Source of the DNA: CAIKBL01 sp043734785
GTDB taxonomy: Bacteria > Pseudomonadota > Gammaproteobacteria > Ga0077536
DNA length: 51,728 nucleotides
Direction of reading: 5' to 3'
NCBI GenBank assembly: GCA_043734785.1
Contig: JAYTEX010000089.1
Coordinates: 1 to 51,728 of the forward strand
The position numbers and the translations under genes were made by a program. The notes under the pieces are model-generated. The model had not been told where the DNA came from and ran no database searches. It saw only the letters and a program-made list of their open reading frames with translations. Positions 1 to 8,511 of this stretch are shown one piece after another (the stretch's first letter is position 1; the number at the start of each line of letters is the position of its first letter).

Positions 1-92
1 GCGTTCACCGCAAGGCCTGCAGTGCAGTAGGAAGGGCGCTCAGTTGGCCGGGGTCAGCGGGGTCTGGGCAAGCCCGATTGAGACGCCTGGGT
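1..92. other. Left-edge sequence, no gene seen
   Basis: This short stretch lies downstream of the minus-strand PilZ gene. I see no convincing coding frame, terminator hairpin with a T tract, or RNA gene in it. Confidence 0.4.
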
Positions 93-1118
93 TCAGATCG
101 AACGGGGCGGCAGGTGGGCCGGGTCGCCGAATGTCGCGCTGTTCGGCAGCGCAGCCAGTTGCTCGAGAACGAGGGTCACGCGCTGCTTCAGCTGCTCATC
201 GGGATGCTCGAATTGCACGCCGATGCGGTACATCGCGAAGTCCGCGTTGCCGATCATCGTCTGGTGCATGACTCTTGCGCGTAGGGAAAGGCTGAATGGC
301 GTATCGGCACTGCTCAGGGTGATCAGCAAGGATTGGTTGATCTCGAGCGGATCCGGCACGGTGAGCATCAAGCCGCTCGCGGAGATATCCTCCAGCGTCG
401 CGTAGAACTCGCCAGCATCGCCATATTCAATCTCCAAGCGTTGCACGAGGCGCGCTTCGGCGCGTCGTTCTCCGGGTTGTGGGGAAGACATCAGAATCTT
501 CAGGACCTGCTGCAGGCGCTCTTCATCTGCTGGCGCGAGGCTGTCGAAACGCAAGCCATAGACCGGATCGCCGTGCACGTCTTCAATGCGCAGGATGGTC
601 GCGAGGATGACGATTTTCTGATCGCGTCCTGCCGGCAAATGCAAACACACGCGTTGATCCATTTCGCCTAGCAATCCCTTGCAGCGGACCGCAGCGCCAC
701 CCCACGAAATATTCTGGATCGTGGCGGCCAACAGCCAGCGACTGTCAGGATCCGAGAGCTGAACCGGCGCGGTGACACTGATGCGCAGCTGCCGACGCTT
801 GTCGATCGCGGTGTTGGCAGTATCGTCTGCTGCGTGCGAGGCCTGGGCGATCACAGGTGCGGAACGGGTCTGAACCAGGTTCAGTGCTTCGTTGAACGCC
901 GTCGCGGCCGCCTCCGGCAAAGTCAGTGAGTTTGGATGCTGGACCAGCTTTTCAATTTGCTCGGCATGGTTCGAAAGCGGGATGACGCCGAATTTAGCTC
1001 GATGCTCGGCGACACTGAGTGCGAGCAGTTTGGCGCACGCCAACAGCGCTGCATGGCTGCCCGACCCATCCCGCGGCTGGTTTGTTTTGATGGCTTCGGC
1101 GTAACTTGCGGTTTTCAT
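93..1118 (-). CDS. Tandem PilZ-domain protein (c-di-GMP effector candidate)
   Basis: The protein has about 341 residues. An N-terminal alpha-helical region of about 105 residues that I do not recognise is followed by two PilZ domains. PilZ-1 carries the c-di-GMP signature RRQLR at residues 108-112 and NISWGG at 136-141; PilZ-2 carries RAEAR at 219-223 and DISASG at 244-249. Both signatures are intact (RxxxR and [D/N]xSxxG), so both domains should bind c-di-GMP. No membrane segment or enzymatic domain is visible, so it is probably a cytosolic effector that passes the signal on through its N-terminal region. The start is uncertain: ATG at 1118 is used, but an in-frame TTG at 1175 would add 19 residues, and neither has a clear Shine-Dalgarno. 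It is transcribed divergently from gltX. Confidence 0.85.
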   Translation of the reverse strand: MKTASYAEAIKTNQPRDGSGSHAALLACAKLLALSVAEHRAKFGVIPLSNHAEQIEKLVQHPNSLTLPEAAATAFNEALNLVQTRSAPVIAQASHAADDTANTAIDKRRQLRISVTAPVQLSDPDSRWLLAATIQNISWGGAAVRCKGLLGEMDQRVCLHLPAGRDQKIVILATILRIEDVHGDPVYGLRFDSLAPADEERLQQVLKILMSSPQPGERRAEARLVQRLEIEYGDAGEFYATLEDISASGLMLTVPDPLEINQSLLITLSSADTPFSLSLRARVMHQTMIGNADFAMYRIGVQFEHPDEQLKQRVTLVLEQLAALPNSATFGDPAHLPPRSI

Positions 1119-1174
1119 AACTTGAAACAGCGGTTGAATACGGTCAGCCCAACGGATTGCTAGCGTTGATGGCA

Positions 1175-1206
1175 ATGTCGGCCGCAGGGGATGTCGGCCG
1201 CAGGGA
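1175..1206. repeat. Tandem duplication of a 16-base unit
   Basis: The unit atgtcggccgcagggg (1175-1190) is followed directly by a copy differing at its last base (1191-1206). It sits in the divergent PilZ/gltX intergenic region. It could be a recent slippage duplication or a pair of regulator sites; nothing else supports either. Confidence 0.7.
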
Positions 1207-1269
1207 TAGATGCTTTAGTCCGGTTCCCGCCAATGGGCCGATGACGGCCCTCACGGCGGGCGGTTTCTT

Positions 1270-1275
1270 TATAAT
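1270..1275 (+). promoter_or_regulatory. Candidate -10 element for gltX
   Basis: A perfect TATAAT lies 29 bases before the gltX ATG. No good -35 hexamer is found at the usual distance, so this is tentative. Confidence 0.4.
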
Positions 1276-1304
1276 CCAGTTATTAGACCTTGCAGGCCTG
1301 TCAT

Positions 1305-2714
1305 ATGACCATCGTCACCCGTTTTCCGCCCAGCCCCACTGGATACCTCCATATTGGCGGCGCGCGTACCGCGCTTTTCAATTGGCTCTATGCCCGGCGT
1401 TACGGTGGCCGCTTTGTACTGCGCATCGAAGATACGGATCGCGCGCGCTCGACCCAGGAAGCGGTCGACGCCATTTTCGAAGGCATGGCGTGGCTGGGTC
1501 TCGATTATGACGACGGTCCTTATTTTCAGACTAAGCGCTTTGACCGCTATAACGTCGCGATCGAAAAGCTGCTCGCGAACGACAAGGCCTACCGCTGCTA
1601 CTGCAGTCGGGAGCGCCTGGAGGAACTCCGGACCGGGCAAATGACGCGCAAGGAAAAGCCGCGCTATGACGGGCATTGCCGTGACCGCAGTGCCCGGCCG
1701 CCAATCGGGGTAGACCCCGTGGTGCGTTTCCGCACGCCGCAGAGTGGCGATCTGGTCGTCGCGGATCGTGTGCACGGCCAGGTGGTATTTCTGAATGACG
1801 AGCTGGACGATCTCATCATCGCACGCTCGGATGGCACGCCGACCTATCACCTGACCGTGGTAGTCGACGATATCGACATGGGCATAACGCACGTGATTCG
1901 TGGCGATGATCACCTGAACAATACGCCGCGCCAGATCCATATTTTGGAAGGACTGGGCGCGACGCGACCAGTCTACGCGCATGTGCCGATGATCAACGGA
2001 TCGGACGGCAAGAAGCTTTCTAAACGCCATGGGGCGGTCAGCGTCACGCAGTATCGTGACGACGGTTTTTTACCGGAAGCGCTGCTGAACTATCTCGCGC
2101 GCCTCGGCTGGTCGCATGGCGATAATGAAATTTTCTCGCGCGAAGAGCTAATCCAGAATTTCGATATCGATCACCTCAATAAGTCAGCCGCGAGTTTTGA
2201 TCTCGACAAGTTGCTGTGGGTGAACCAGCAGTATCTTCAGCACACCACCACCGCACGCCTGATTGAGGCGAGTGCGCCATTCTTCGCCGACGCAGGGCTC
2301 GACCCGATGGTTGGGCCGCCGATGCCCGCCTTGCTGGACGCGCAACGCACCCGCGCGCGCACCCTGCTCGAGCTGGTAGACAAAAGTCGCATGTTCTTCG
2401 GCGAGGTCGCAGAACTCGATCCGAGCGCAGTCAATAAGCACCTAACACCCGAGGTCGCGCCGACCCTGCGTGCGCTGCGCGATCACCTCGCAGCCGTCGA
2501 TGCGTGGCATAGGGAAAATTTGCATGCCGCAGTGGAATTCGTCGCGCAGGCCCAGGGACTTAAACTCGGGCAAGTGGCGCAACCTTTGCGCGTGGCGGTG
2601 ACCGGTTCGACTGCCTCACCGGCCATTGATGTGACGCTCGAATTGCTCGGCAAAACGCGCTGTTTGAAGCGTCTCGATGGGGCGCTTTCGATCTTGCTCG
2701 GGGCTTCAGAATAG
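1305..2714 (+). CDS. gltX: Glutamyl-tRNA synthetase
   Basis: This class I synthetase ligates glutamate to tRNA-Glu in the cytoplasm. It has 469 residues, the usual length. The HIGH motif appears as HIGG at residues 16-19 and the KMSKS-equivalent as KLSKR at 237-241. The zinc-binding set of the E. coli-type enzyme is present (C98, C100, Y121, C125). The ATG at 1305 is chosen because the family starts directly with the TRFPPSPTG strand; the in-frame TTG at 1290 only adds five residues. A promoter and two tRNA genes, including the tRNA-Glu it charges, follow on the same strand. The same order, gltX then tRNA-Ala and tRNA-Glu, is known in pseudomonads. Confidence 0.97.
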   Translation: MTIVTRFPPSPTGYLHIGGARTALFNWLYARRYGGRFVLRIEDTDRARSTQEAVDAIFEGMAWLGLDYDDGPYFQTKRFDRYNVAIEKLLANDKAYRCYCSRERLEELRTGQMTRKEKPRYDGHCRDRSARPPIGVDPVVRFRTPQSGDLVVADRVHGQVVFLNDELDDLIIARSDGTPTYHLTVVVDDIDMGITHVIRGDDHLNNTPRQIHILEGLGATRPVYAHVPMINGSDGKKLSKRHGAVSVTQYRDDGFLPEALLNYLARLGWSHGDNEIFSREELIQNFDIDHLNKSAASFDLDKLLWVNQQYLQHTTTARLIEASAPFFADAGLDPMVGPPMPALLDAQRTRARTLLELVDKSRMFFGEVAELDPSAVNKHLTPEVAPTLRALRDHLAAVDAWHRENLHAAVEFVAQAQGLKLGQVAQPLRVAVTGSTASPAIDVTLELLGKTRCLKRLDGALSILLGASE

Positions 2715-2761
2715 AGACACGAATCAAACGGATATCTCGTCTTTGGAACGCTCCGGTCGGC

Positions 2762-2790
2762 TTGACACTCGCGGATGCGTCGCGTACCTT
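2762..2790 (+). promoter_or_regulatory. Promoter of the tRNA-Ala/tRNA-Glu operon
   Basis: A perfect -35 TTGACA (2762-2767) is separated by 17 bases from a -10 TACCTT (2785-2790). The sequence just after it (cgcgcc) is a GC-rich discriminator, as is usual for stable-RNA promoters under stringent control. The expected start, near 2797, is about 33 bases before the first tRNA. Confidence 0.7.
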
Positions 2791-2829
2791 CGCGCCTCTC
2801 TTTGCGGACTACTTGCCGCAGCTGAAACT

Positions 2830-2905
<76 letters not shown>

Positions 2906-2956
2906 GTTTTCATGCAAGTCGAATGATCGGCTTGGCAAGTGGTGCCACTGTCGTCT

Positions 2957-3032
2957 GTCCCCATCGTCTAGAGGCCTAGGACATCGCCCTTTCACGGCGG
3001 TAACGGGGGTTCGAATCCCCCTGGGGACGCCA
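2957..3032 (+). tRNA. tRNA-Glu (TTC)
   Basis: A 76-base cloverleaf with encoded CCA, very close to the E. coli tRNA-Glu sequence. The acceptor arm GTCCCC pairs with GGGGAC; the anticodon loop CTTTCAC gives anticodon TTC. The T arm is GGGGGTTCGAATCCCCC. It lies 51 bases after tRNA-Ala and downstream of the gene for its own synthetase. Confidence 0.97.
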
Positions 3033-3676
3033 ATTAAATCAAGAAGTTAAGTGATTAACGCCGCCCATCGATTTTACCCACGTCTAGCATGTGTCTAGAA
3101 AGCGTTGCGGGAATCCAAAGCACAGAAGAGGTGGTTACCTATGAAATCACCCAAGAAACCGGCACCAGGTGGGGTTCATGCGAATGAACACGCGCGCATG
3201 GGTATTTATCCTGACGCACGCACTGAGTCTCTGCGCTCAGGCAGCTTGAGTGGAGTTCGTCGGGACTAAAGGAACGGACGTTGCTCGCGGCTTTTTGGAG
3301 TGATCGCCCTTAAGCCCGATATTCTTTGCCATCACCGATGGAGCGGGGAGCGGCAAGACGCTCTGGCAGAAAGCCGGCGGCCCGCGCTGAACGATCCGAC
3401 TAGCCAACCGATGCAGCGGATTCGGGAGCTGCTTTGGGGCTAAGCCTAGTCTCTTCGTTGGCCGTTTACTGCGCATACGCTCGAGCCCTGTCCTCAGCGC
3501 TTTCGGTCATTAAGTTTGCGCCGCTAACAATGCGGCAAATTCACACATTTGACGGCGGCGCAGCAGGAGGCCATCGCGGCTTTCACCGCACGCCATGGCG
3601 CCCAGAGCAAAGACAAGAGGGGCGGATAAGCGGCTCGACGGCGCGCGGGTCCTGCCCATGCCGCCGATCCTAAAGG
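3033..3676. other. Gene-poor region downstream of tRNA-Glu
   Basis: About 640 bases hold no gene I can support. Frames are short and show no recognisable family on either strand. One small frame at 3141-3269 has a plausible ribosome site and is listed separately. A position just 3' of a tRNA gene is a common site for integrative elements, but I see no integrase and no copy of the tRNA 3' end that would mark an attachment site. Confidence 0.5.
3141..3269 (+). CDS. Possible 42-residue small protein
   Basis: An ATG frame preceded by agaggtgg at good ribosome-binding distance encodes 42 basic, Pro/Gly/Ser-rich residues starting MKSPKKPAPG. I do not recognise a family. It stands alone in the gene-poor region after tRNA-Glu, so it may be spurious. 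Confidence 0.2.
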   Translation: MKSPKKPAPGGVHANEHARMGIYPDARTESLRSGSLSGVRRD

Positions 3677-3698
3677 AAGGGGCCCAAGCGGGCCCCTT
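3677..3698 (-). terminator. Terminator hairpin of the amidohydrolase gene
   Basis: A perfect 9-bp stem (AAGGGGCCC/GGGCCCCTT) with a 4-base loop lies 31 bases beyond the stop of the minus-strand amidohydrolase gene. Read on the minus strand it is followed by the weak T-rich tail CCTTTA. Confidence 0.6.
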
Positions 3699-3728
3699 GC
3701 CACTGCGCGATCGGATGTCGCGAGTGCC

Positions 3729-5513
3729 TTAGCCGGCAGACGCCTGGGCCATTTCGCTTTCCTGGTTCAATTGGTTCAAACGCAGTAGTTTTCCCGGTGT
3801 CGCACCGGTGCACACGCCGTCTCTGAACGTCACCTTGCCGTTGACCATGATCCAGCGATAACCCTCCGCACGCTGCACACGCCGCCATTCGTTGGCGGGA
3901 AAATCGTGGGCGATTTCGTAATCCATCTCCGGCACGCGCTTCAAGTTAGCGAAGTCATAGACCAGGATGTCCGCCGGTGCACCTTCTCGCAGAAAGCCGC
4001 GGTCGGTGAAGCCCGCTGCTTGGGCCGGCAGATAGCTCAGGCGAAAGTGCGCCTGCTCCAAGGTTAACTCCCCGGTTTCGCGCACCAGCCAGGTCAGGAT
4101 CTCGGTGGTGAACGAACCGCCAGTGAAGAAACGGGTATGGGCACCGCCGTCGGAAAGTCCTGGGATGACATGCTGGTTGCGCACCAGCTCGCCGACCTTC
4201 TTCGCATCGGTGCTGCCGATGTCGGCGGTCTTGTAGAGCACTTTCAAGCCCCCTGCGACACCGATGTCGAGCATCGCATCGATGTGATGCTTGCCTTCGG
4301 ACTTGGCAATCTCGCCCAGCGTGCGGCCATGGTATTTCGCGAGTTCCGGATGTCCCGGGGTCGCTTCGATCACGATACCGTCGATCGGACCGCCGACACC
4401 CGTGGTCGCCAGCGTCGCTTCTTCGGCAATCATGGCCTTGCGGATCTTGGGATCTGACAGCTTGACGGTGCGCTCTTCAAGCGTGCCGACCGTGGCCGTC
4501 GCCCAGGCCGGACTAGAGTCGTACAGATTCCAGTCTTCGAGCGAGAAGATAAAGGGTGCCCGTACGGTCACGGCCTGACCGTAAATACGCAGCCCACGCT
4601 CGAAGCAGCTGTCTATCCAGGCCATGGTTTCGGTATGCACGTTCTCGTGACCGGGTTCGTCGGACGCAATCAAGGCATTGAACAACACCGGGCGACCGGT
4701 GCGCCGCGCGATCTCTTCAACGAACTCACGATCGGTATTGCTGGTGTTGTTGACAACATCGCCGCCCTTGGCGTTGACCAGTTGGATGAATCCGTCGCCG
4801 CGCTGGCCGAGCAGATCGCTGAACGCCAGCAGCGTTTCGTCGGGGACCAGATCGGTCGGCATCGGCGTACCGTCGAAATCGGACTGCACCGAATTCTTGC
4901 CAAAACGCTGGAAGCTGAAGCCCATCATGCCGGCGTCCATCGCTTCACTGATCAAACGATTCATTTCGGTCTGTTCGTCTGGCGTGGCGGCACGTCCAGA
5001 TTTCGCACCCTCCAAGCCGAGCACATAAACCAGCAGTGGATTGAGCGGCACATAACTCAACAGGTTGACGCCTTTCGGCAGGCGATCAAGATGATCCATC
5101 CATTCCGGCAAAGACTCCCAATCCCAATCCAGTCCGAGACCTTCGACCATGGTTTCATAAGGGATCTGTTCAGTGCGCGTCATCATCTGTAACAAGCGTT
5201 CGCGGCTTTCCTTGCGCGCGGGCGCGAAACCGAATCCACAGTTGCCGATAGCGACTGAGGTGACTCCGTGCCAGCCGGAAATGGTGCAGTAGGGATCCCA
5301 GTGGATCTGAGCATCGTAATGGGTGTGCAAATCGACGAAGCCGGGCGCGACGATCAGCCCATCAGCATCGATCACTTCGGTGGCATCAGCCGCATTTACG
5401 CGACCGATCTTTGCGATCTTGCCACCACGAATGGCAATGTCACCCTTGAAGCGCGGCAAGCCCGTACCATCGATGATGGTGCCGTTCTTGATTACCGTAT
5501 CAAACTTGGCCAT
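3729..5513 (-). CDS. N-acyl-D-amino-acid deacylase-type amidohydrolase
   Basis: This 594-residue protein belongs to the amidohydrolase-3/D-aminoacylase group, metal enzymes that hydrolyse N-acyl-D-amino acids or related cyclic amides. Visible landmarks are the metal-binding HTH of DLHTHYDAQ (H63, H65), the NCGFG motif with C92, and GLSDGGAHT at 452-460, whose Asp (D455) is the expected catalytic residue. The length is normal to slightly long for the group. An aagggga Shine-Dalgarno precedes the ATG at 5513. No signal peptide is seen, so it is probably cytoplasmic. The exact substrate cannot be read from the sequence, and many members annotated as D-aminoacylases act on other substrates. Confidence 0.88.
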   Translation of the reverse strand: MAKFDTVIKNGTIIDGTGLPRFKGDIAIRGGKIAKIGRVNAADATEVIDADGLIVAPGFVDLHTHYDAQIHWDPYCTISGWHGVTSVAIGNCGFGFAPARKESRERLLQMMTRTEQIPYETMVEGLGLDWDWESLPEWMDHLDRLPKGVNLLSYVPLNPLLVYVLGLEGAKSGRAATPDEQTEMNRLISEAMDAGMMGFSFQRFGKNSVQSDFDGTPMPTDLVPDETLLAFSDLLGQRGDGFIQLVNAKGGDVVNNTSNTDREFVEEIARRTGRPVLFNALIASDEPGHENVHTETMAWIDSCFERGLRIYGQAVTVRAPFIFSLEDWNLYDSSPAWATATVGTLEERTVKLSDPKIRKAMIAEEATLATTGVGGPIDGIVIEATPGHPELAKYHGRTLGEIAKSEGKHHIDAMLDIGVAGGLKVLYKTADIGSTDAKKVGELVRNQHVIPGLSDGGAHTRFFTGGSFTTEILTWLVRETGELTLEQAHFRLSYLPAQAAGFTDRGFLREGAPADILVYDFANLKRVPEMDYEIAHDFPANEWRRVQRAEGYRWIMVNGKVTFRDGVCTGATPGKLLRLNQLNQESEMAQASAG

Positions 5514-5634
5514 ATGAGATTTCCCCTTGAACGCGAACGCATGCCGGGGACGGTGTGGGTCCGTCTGGTGATGACATTCACGATGTGTTGTAACTCAGGT
5601 TCATCATTGACTATAGTTCAGCACGACCGTTAAA

Positions 5635-5874
5635 TCATCCTGTATCGCAAGTGTGTCGCGCGCTGCTGCGCAACAACCTCGGCAGGCCATGAAAGGTGTA
5701 GTGGGGCAGCGCTGGGAAGGTATACACGCGATCGCCACGCGGCATCACTATGGCTGACAACTCGACGCCGCTGCGCGCAAAGGCCGGGTCGTACTGAAAG
5801 GCAGCCACCCTGTCGCTGGCCTCCATCGTCACCGCGCCAACAAATTCGTGGATATCCCGAAATGCATCCCCGCG
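5635..5874 (-). pseudogene. HipA-like kinase N-terminal fragment
   Basis: A minus-strand frame of about 80 residues contains the N-subdomain-1 signature of HipA kinases: FQYDPAFARSGVELSAI, then TFPALP, then TFHGLPRLL. In intact HipA this leads to an LPDxFGN-like segment and then a kinase domain of over 300 residues. Here the frame ends after LLRSS in unrelated sequence, and no kinase domain follows before the amidohydrolase gene. No HipB-type antitoxin lies upstream. I read it as the relic of a hipBA toxin-antitoxin locus. The 5' limit is approximate. Confidence 0.6.
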
Positions 5875-5933
5875 ATGAAGGGATCGAGCGGCTGTGTGCG
5901 CAGGCGATGAATATTGGCGGAACGCTTCGGCGC

Positions 5934-7181
5934 TCAGGAGTTCCCTGCCGCGGACCTGTTGGCCGCTTCCTTGGCGGCCATGCGCGCTTTGAGCTGCGCC
6001 GGGCTCTCGCGCACGATGTCTTCGTTTTGATGACTGTAGAGATCGTAGGGCGTGGTATCGAGTTCCGCGAGCACGATGTCGCGCGTCAAAACCGCCTGCT
6101 TCCAGACTGCATGGGCGGCTTCGTCAGCGTGAAATTCCGGCATCACCTGCTCGGCGAACAAACGCAGGCTGTCGCAGATGTCAGCATGGCTGGTCTTACC
6201 GGCCTGGTTCAGCAGGATGACCTGGTCGACGTGAGCCGCCTGGAACTGGCGCAGGCGCTTGCGGATGGTTTCGGGTGAGCCGATCAAACCGTTGCTGAGC
6301 GCGGCCTTGGCTTTGTCGGTCTGGCGCCAGATCTGAAATTCCTCCCACAAGTTGCCGGTGCCCGGCGCGGCGATACCATTGCGACCATAGTGGGAGAGGG
6401 CAAAGATGAAGAAGGTCCAGCCCGAGGCGCGCTCCAAGGCCTCCTCGTCGGTCGGCGCGCACATGAAACCGTTCACGATCGCGACGTTTGGATTGACGGG
6501 ATAATCGGCCAAGCGATTGGGGCGGTCGAGCAGCATGTTGTAGTAGCGATGCACCCAGGCGGTCGCCGCGTCTGGCGAGAGGAAGGAAAAACCCAGCGCT
6601 CCCATGCCCCAGGCGCCGGCCTCGGCGATGGTCTGGATGTTGGAGCACGCCACCCATAAAGGCGGATGGGGCTTCTGCAGCGGTTTGGGGATGACATTGC
6701 GGGCAGGGAAGTCGTAGTACTGGCCGTGGAATTCCCAGTCAGTGCGCGTGAACATTGGAATGATGGCGCGCACTGCCTCTTCCCAGCGTTCGCGTTTGTC
6801 GCGCACGCGCACGTTGAAGGGATGCAGTTCGGCCGGCCCGGCGCCTTCGCCCATGCCGAATTCGACCCGCCCGCCCGAGATAAGATCGAGCGTCGCGACC
6901 CGTTCGGCGACGCGCTGTGGATGATTGGTGGTGAGCTGGATAATGCCGTGACCGAGACGGATGTTGCGCGTGCGCTGGCTCGCGGCGGCGAGGAACACTT
7001 CTGGTGCCGAGGCGTGGGAATATTCCTCCAGGAAGTGGTGTTCGGTCTGCCAAGCGTAATCGTAGCCGAGTTGATCGGCGAGTTCGATCTGAGCCAGCGC
7101 GTTCTGCATGAGCTCGTATTCGGAGTGCTCGAGCCAGGGCCGCGGCAACTGGAGTTCGTAGAATACGCCGAATTTCATCAC
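5934..7181 (-). CDS. LLM-class flavin-dependent oxidoreductase (415 aa)
   Basis: A bacterial luciferase-like monooxygenase fold. The N-terminal strand MKFGVFYE, the EHHFLEEYS segment around residue 47, LGHGIIQLTTNHP, and SGGRVEFGMGEG are characteristic of the flavin-dependent branch that uses reduced FMN or F420. At 415 residues it is longer than the usual 330-370, with the excess at the C-terminus. An aggaaag ribosome site precedes paired ATG codons. It may oxidise a small organic substrate, with a separate flavin reductase supplying reduced flavin; such reductases lie at 9080 and 10700. The substrate is unknown. The HipA relic separates it from the amidohydrolase downstream. Confidence 0.88.
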   Translation of the reverse strand: MMKFGVFYELQLPRPWLEHSEYELMQNALAQIELADQLGYDYAWQTEHHFLEEYSHASAPEVFLAAASQRTRNIRLGHGIIQLTTNHPQRVAERVATLDLISGGRVEFGMGEGAGPAELHPFNVRVRDKRERWEEAVRAIIPMFTRTDWEFHGQYYDFPARNVIPKPLQKPHPPLWVACSNIQTIAEAGAWGMGALGFSFLSPDAATAWVHRYYNMLLDRPNRLADYPVNPNVAIVNGFMCAPTDEEALERASGWTFFIFALSHYGRNGIAAPGTGNLWEEFQIWRQTDKAKAALSNGLIGSPETIRKRLRQFQAAHVDQVILLNQAGKTSHADICDSLRLFAEQVMPEFHADEAAHAVWKQAVLTRDIVLAELDTTPYDLYSHQNEDIVRESPAQLKARMAAKEAANRSAAGNS

Positions 7182-7357
7182 GTCTTTCCTGTGGACCTGT
7201 TCGAGCGATTATCACAACACGGACGCGGGTCCTGGAGCAAACAAAATAACGCGGCGGTGTCGCCGACGTTCTTGAACGAAGCTGCGCCGCATTGCGATAC
7301 ATGCACGCCACTTCGAGACGGTTTCCAAGCGGTTCGCAGGGAAACGTGCGATCAGCC

Positions 7358-7386
7358 AAAAAAAAGCCCTCCGGCTGGAGGGCTTT
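7358..7386 (-). terminator. Rho-independent terminator of the OmpA-type gene
   Basis: On the minus strand GCCCTCC-AGCC-GGAGGGC is followed by eight T residues, a textbook intrinsic terminator 53 bases after the OmpA-type stop codon. Confidence 0.93.
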
Positions 7387-7438
7387 CATACTTCTACTTC
7401 AACAGCGGCCAGATTTTCCGCTTGCGCCGCGCTGGGTA

Positions 7439-8095
7439 TTACTCAGCGACAATAAGATCCACGCGGCGGTTCTGCGCGCGACCCTCAGCGGTGTCGTTGG
7501 TGGCGGCCGGGCGGCCCTCACCATAGCCCACAGGATTCAAGCGCGAAGCATCGATCCCTTTACCGACCAAGTAGTCGACAACGGAGTGTACGCGCCGCTC
7601 GGACAATTTCTGGTTGTAGGCATCAGAACCCACGCTGTCCGTGTGGCCTTCAATATTGACACGGATGCCGGCATGTTCGGTCATTATCGCCGTTGCGTGA
7701 TCGAGTTTCTCACTCGCCTCAGGACGGAGCGTGGCTTTGTCGAAATCGAAGTTCGTGCCCGCGAGACTCGCGATCTGGGAACCCGCCTCAGGTGCAACCG
7801 GCGGTGGTGGTTCAACCGGCTTCGGAGCGGGTGCTCGCGGCGGCGGTGGCGCAGGTTCGACGGCAACTTGTATTGGCGCCTTGGGTTCCCTGCACAAGAT
7901 TGCGCCCAGCAAGGCTCCGCCCGCTGCGGACGCCGCGGTGGCACCCCGGTCATGGTCACTTCCCACATAAGCCGCACCGCCCCCGGCCAATGCGCCGGCA
8001 GCAATACACACGATCGGATGAACCTTGATCGTTGAGCAGGCCGAGAGGCCCAGCGCAAGGCCGAGCAGCACGGTGGTCTTGGTTACGTTCTTCAT
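7439..8095 (-). CDS. OmpA-family peptidoglycan-binding lipoprotein
   Basis: The 218-residue protein begins with a lipoprotein signal peptide, lipobox LSAC at residues 17-20, so the mature N-terminus would be a lipidated Cys. A Gly/Ala-rich glycine-zipper segment (about 30-68) and a Pro-rich linker follow. The C-terminal OmpA domain (about 110-218) shows NFDFDKATL, EGHTDSVG and NRRVDL, the region that binds diaminopimelate in peptidoglycan. It probably tethers the outer membrane to the cell wall. It is monocistronic, with a clean terminator downstream and an AT-rich upstream region. It resembles YiaD/Pal-type proteins but is not Pal itself, since no Tol genes are near. Confidence 0.92.
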   Translation of the reverse strand: MKNVTKTTVLLGLALGLSACSTIKVHPIVCIAAGALAGGGAAYVGSDHDRGATAASAAGGALLGAILCREPKAPIQVAVEPAPPPPRAPAPKPVEPPPPVAPEAGSQIASLAGTNFDFDKATLRPEASEKLDHATAIMTEHAGIRVNIEGHTDSVGSDAYNQKLSERRVHSVVDYLVGKGIDASRLNPVGYGEGRPAATNDTAEGRAQNRRVDLIVAE

Positions 8096-8511
8096 TGGTG
8101 CATATGTCCCATAATTGATCTAAATGTTGAGATAAATAATTGTGTCGAGTGGTACTAAACGGAAACCGTTACCGCCTTTGCGAGTCCATCACAACACCCA
8201 CTGTTTACCGTAATCGCCTCGAAGCTGCCTACCATGGTGGCCCACGAAGTCACTTATTTCAAGTATTTGGCACTCGAATTTGCCGCAACATCTACAGCCC
8301 TCAGCGGTTTAGATGTTATGCGATGCCAATCGGTCATGTCACCGTAATAGTGGCGCATAAGCAACAAAATCGTCTTCTCCCTGGATTTGGCCGAAGGTTT
8401 CCCGCCTGCGGCGAAGTGACGCAGGTCATTGGTCAGGCTCCTGCCTGAACTTAGTTGACCGAGGGGACTTAGTTGCCTAGTCTTCGCCTACACTCGCAGA
8501 CGAGATCCGCC
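8096..8511. other. Divergent intergenic region
   Basis: About 415 bases separate the minus-strand OmpA-type gene from the plus-strand epoxide-hydrolase-like gene. The part near 8100-8150 is noticeably AT-rich and probably contains the OmpA-type promoter. The short frames here show no family resemblance and no ribosome site; I call no gene. Confidence 0.5.

Noticed and set aside
8140..8448. A 102-codon plus-strand frame upstream of the epoxide-hydrolase-like gene
   Set aside because: No ribosome site, no recognisable domain, composition unlike neighbours; it probably covers the divergent promoter region.
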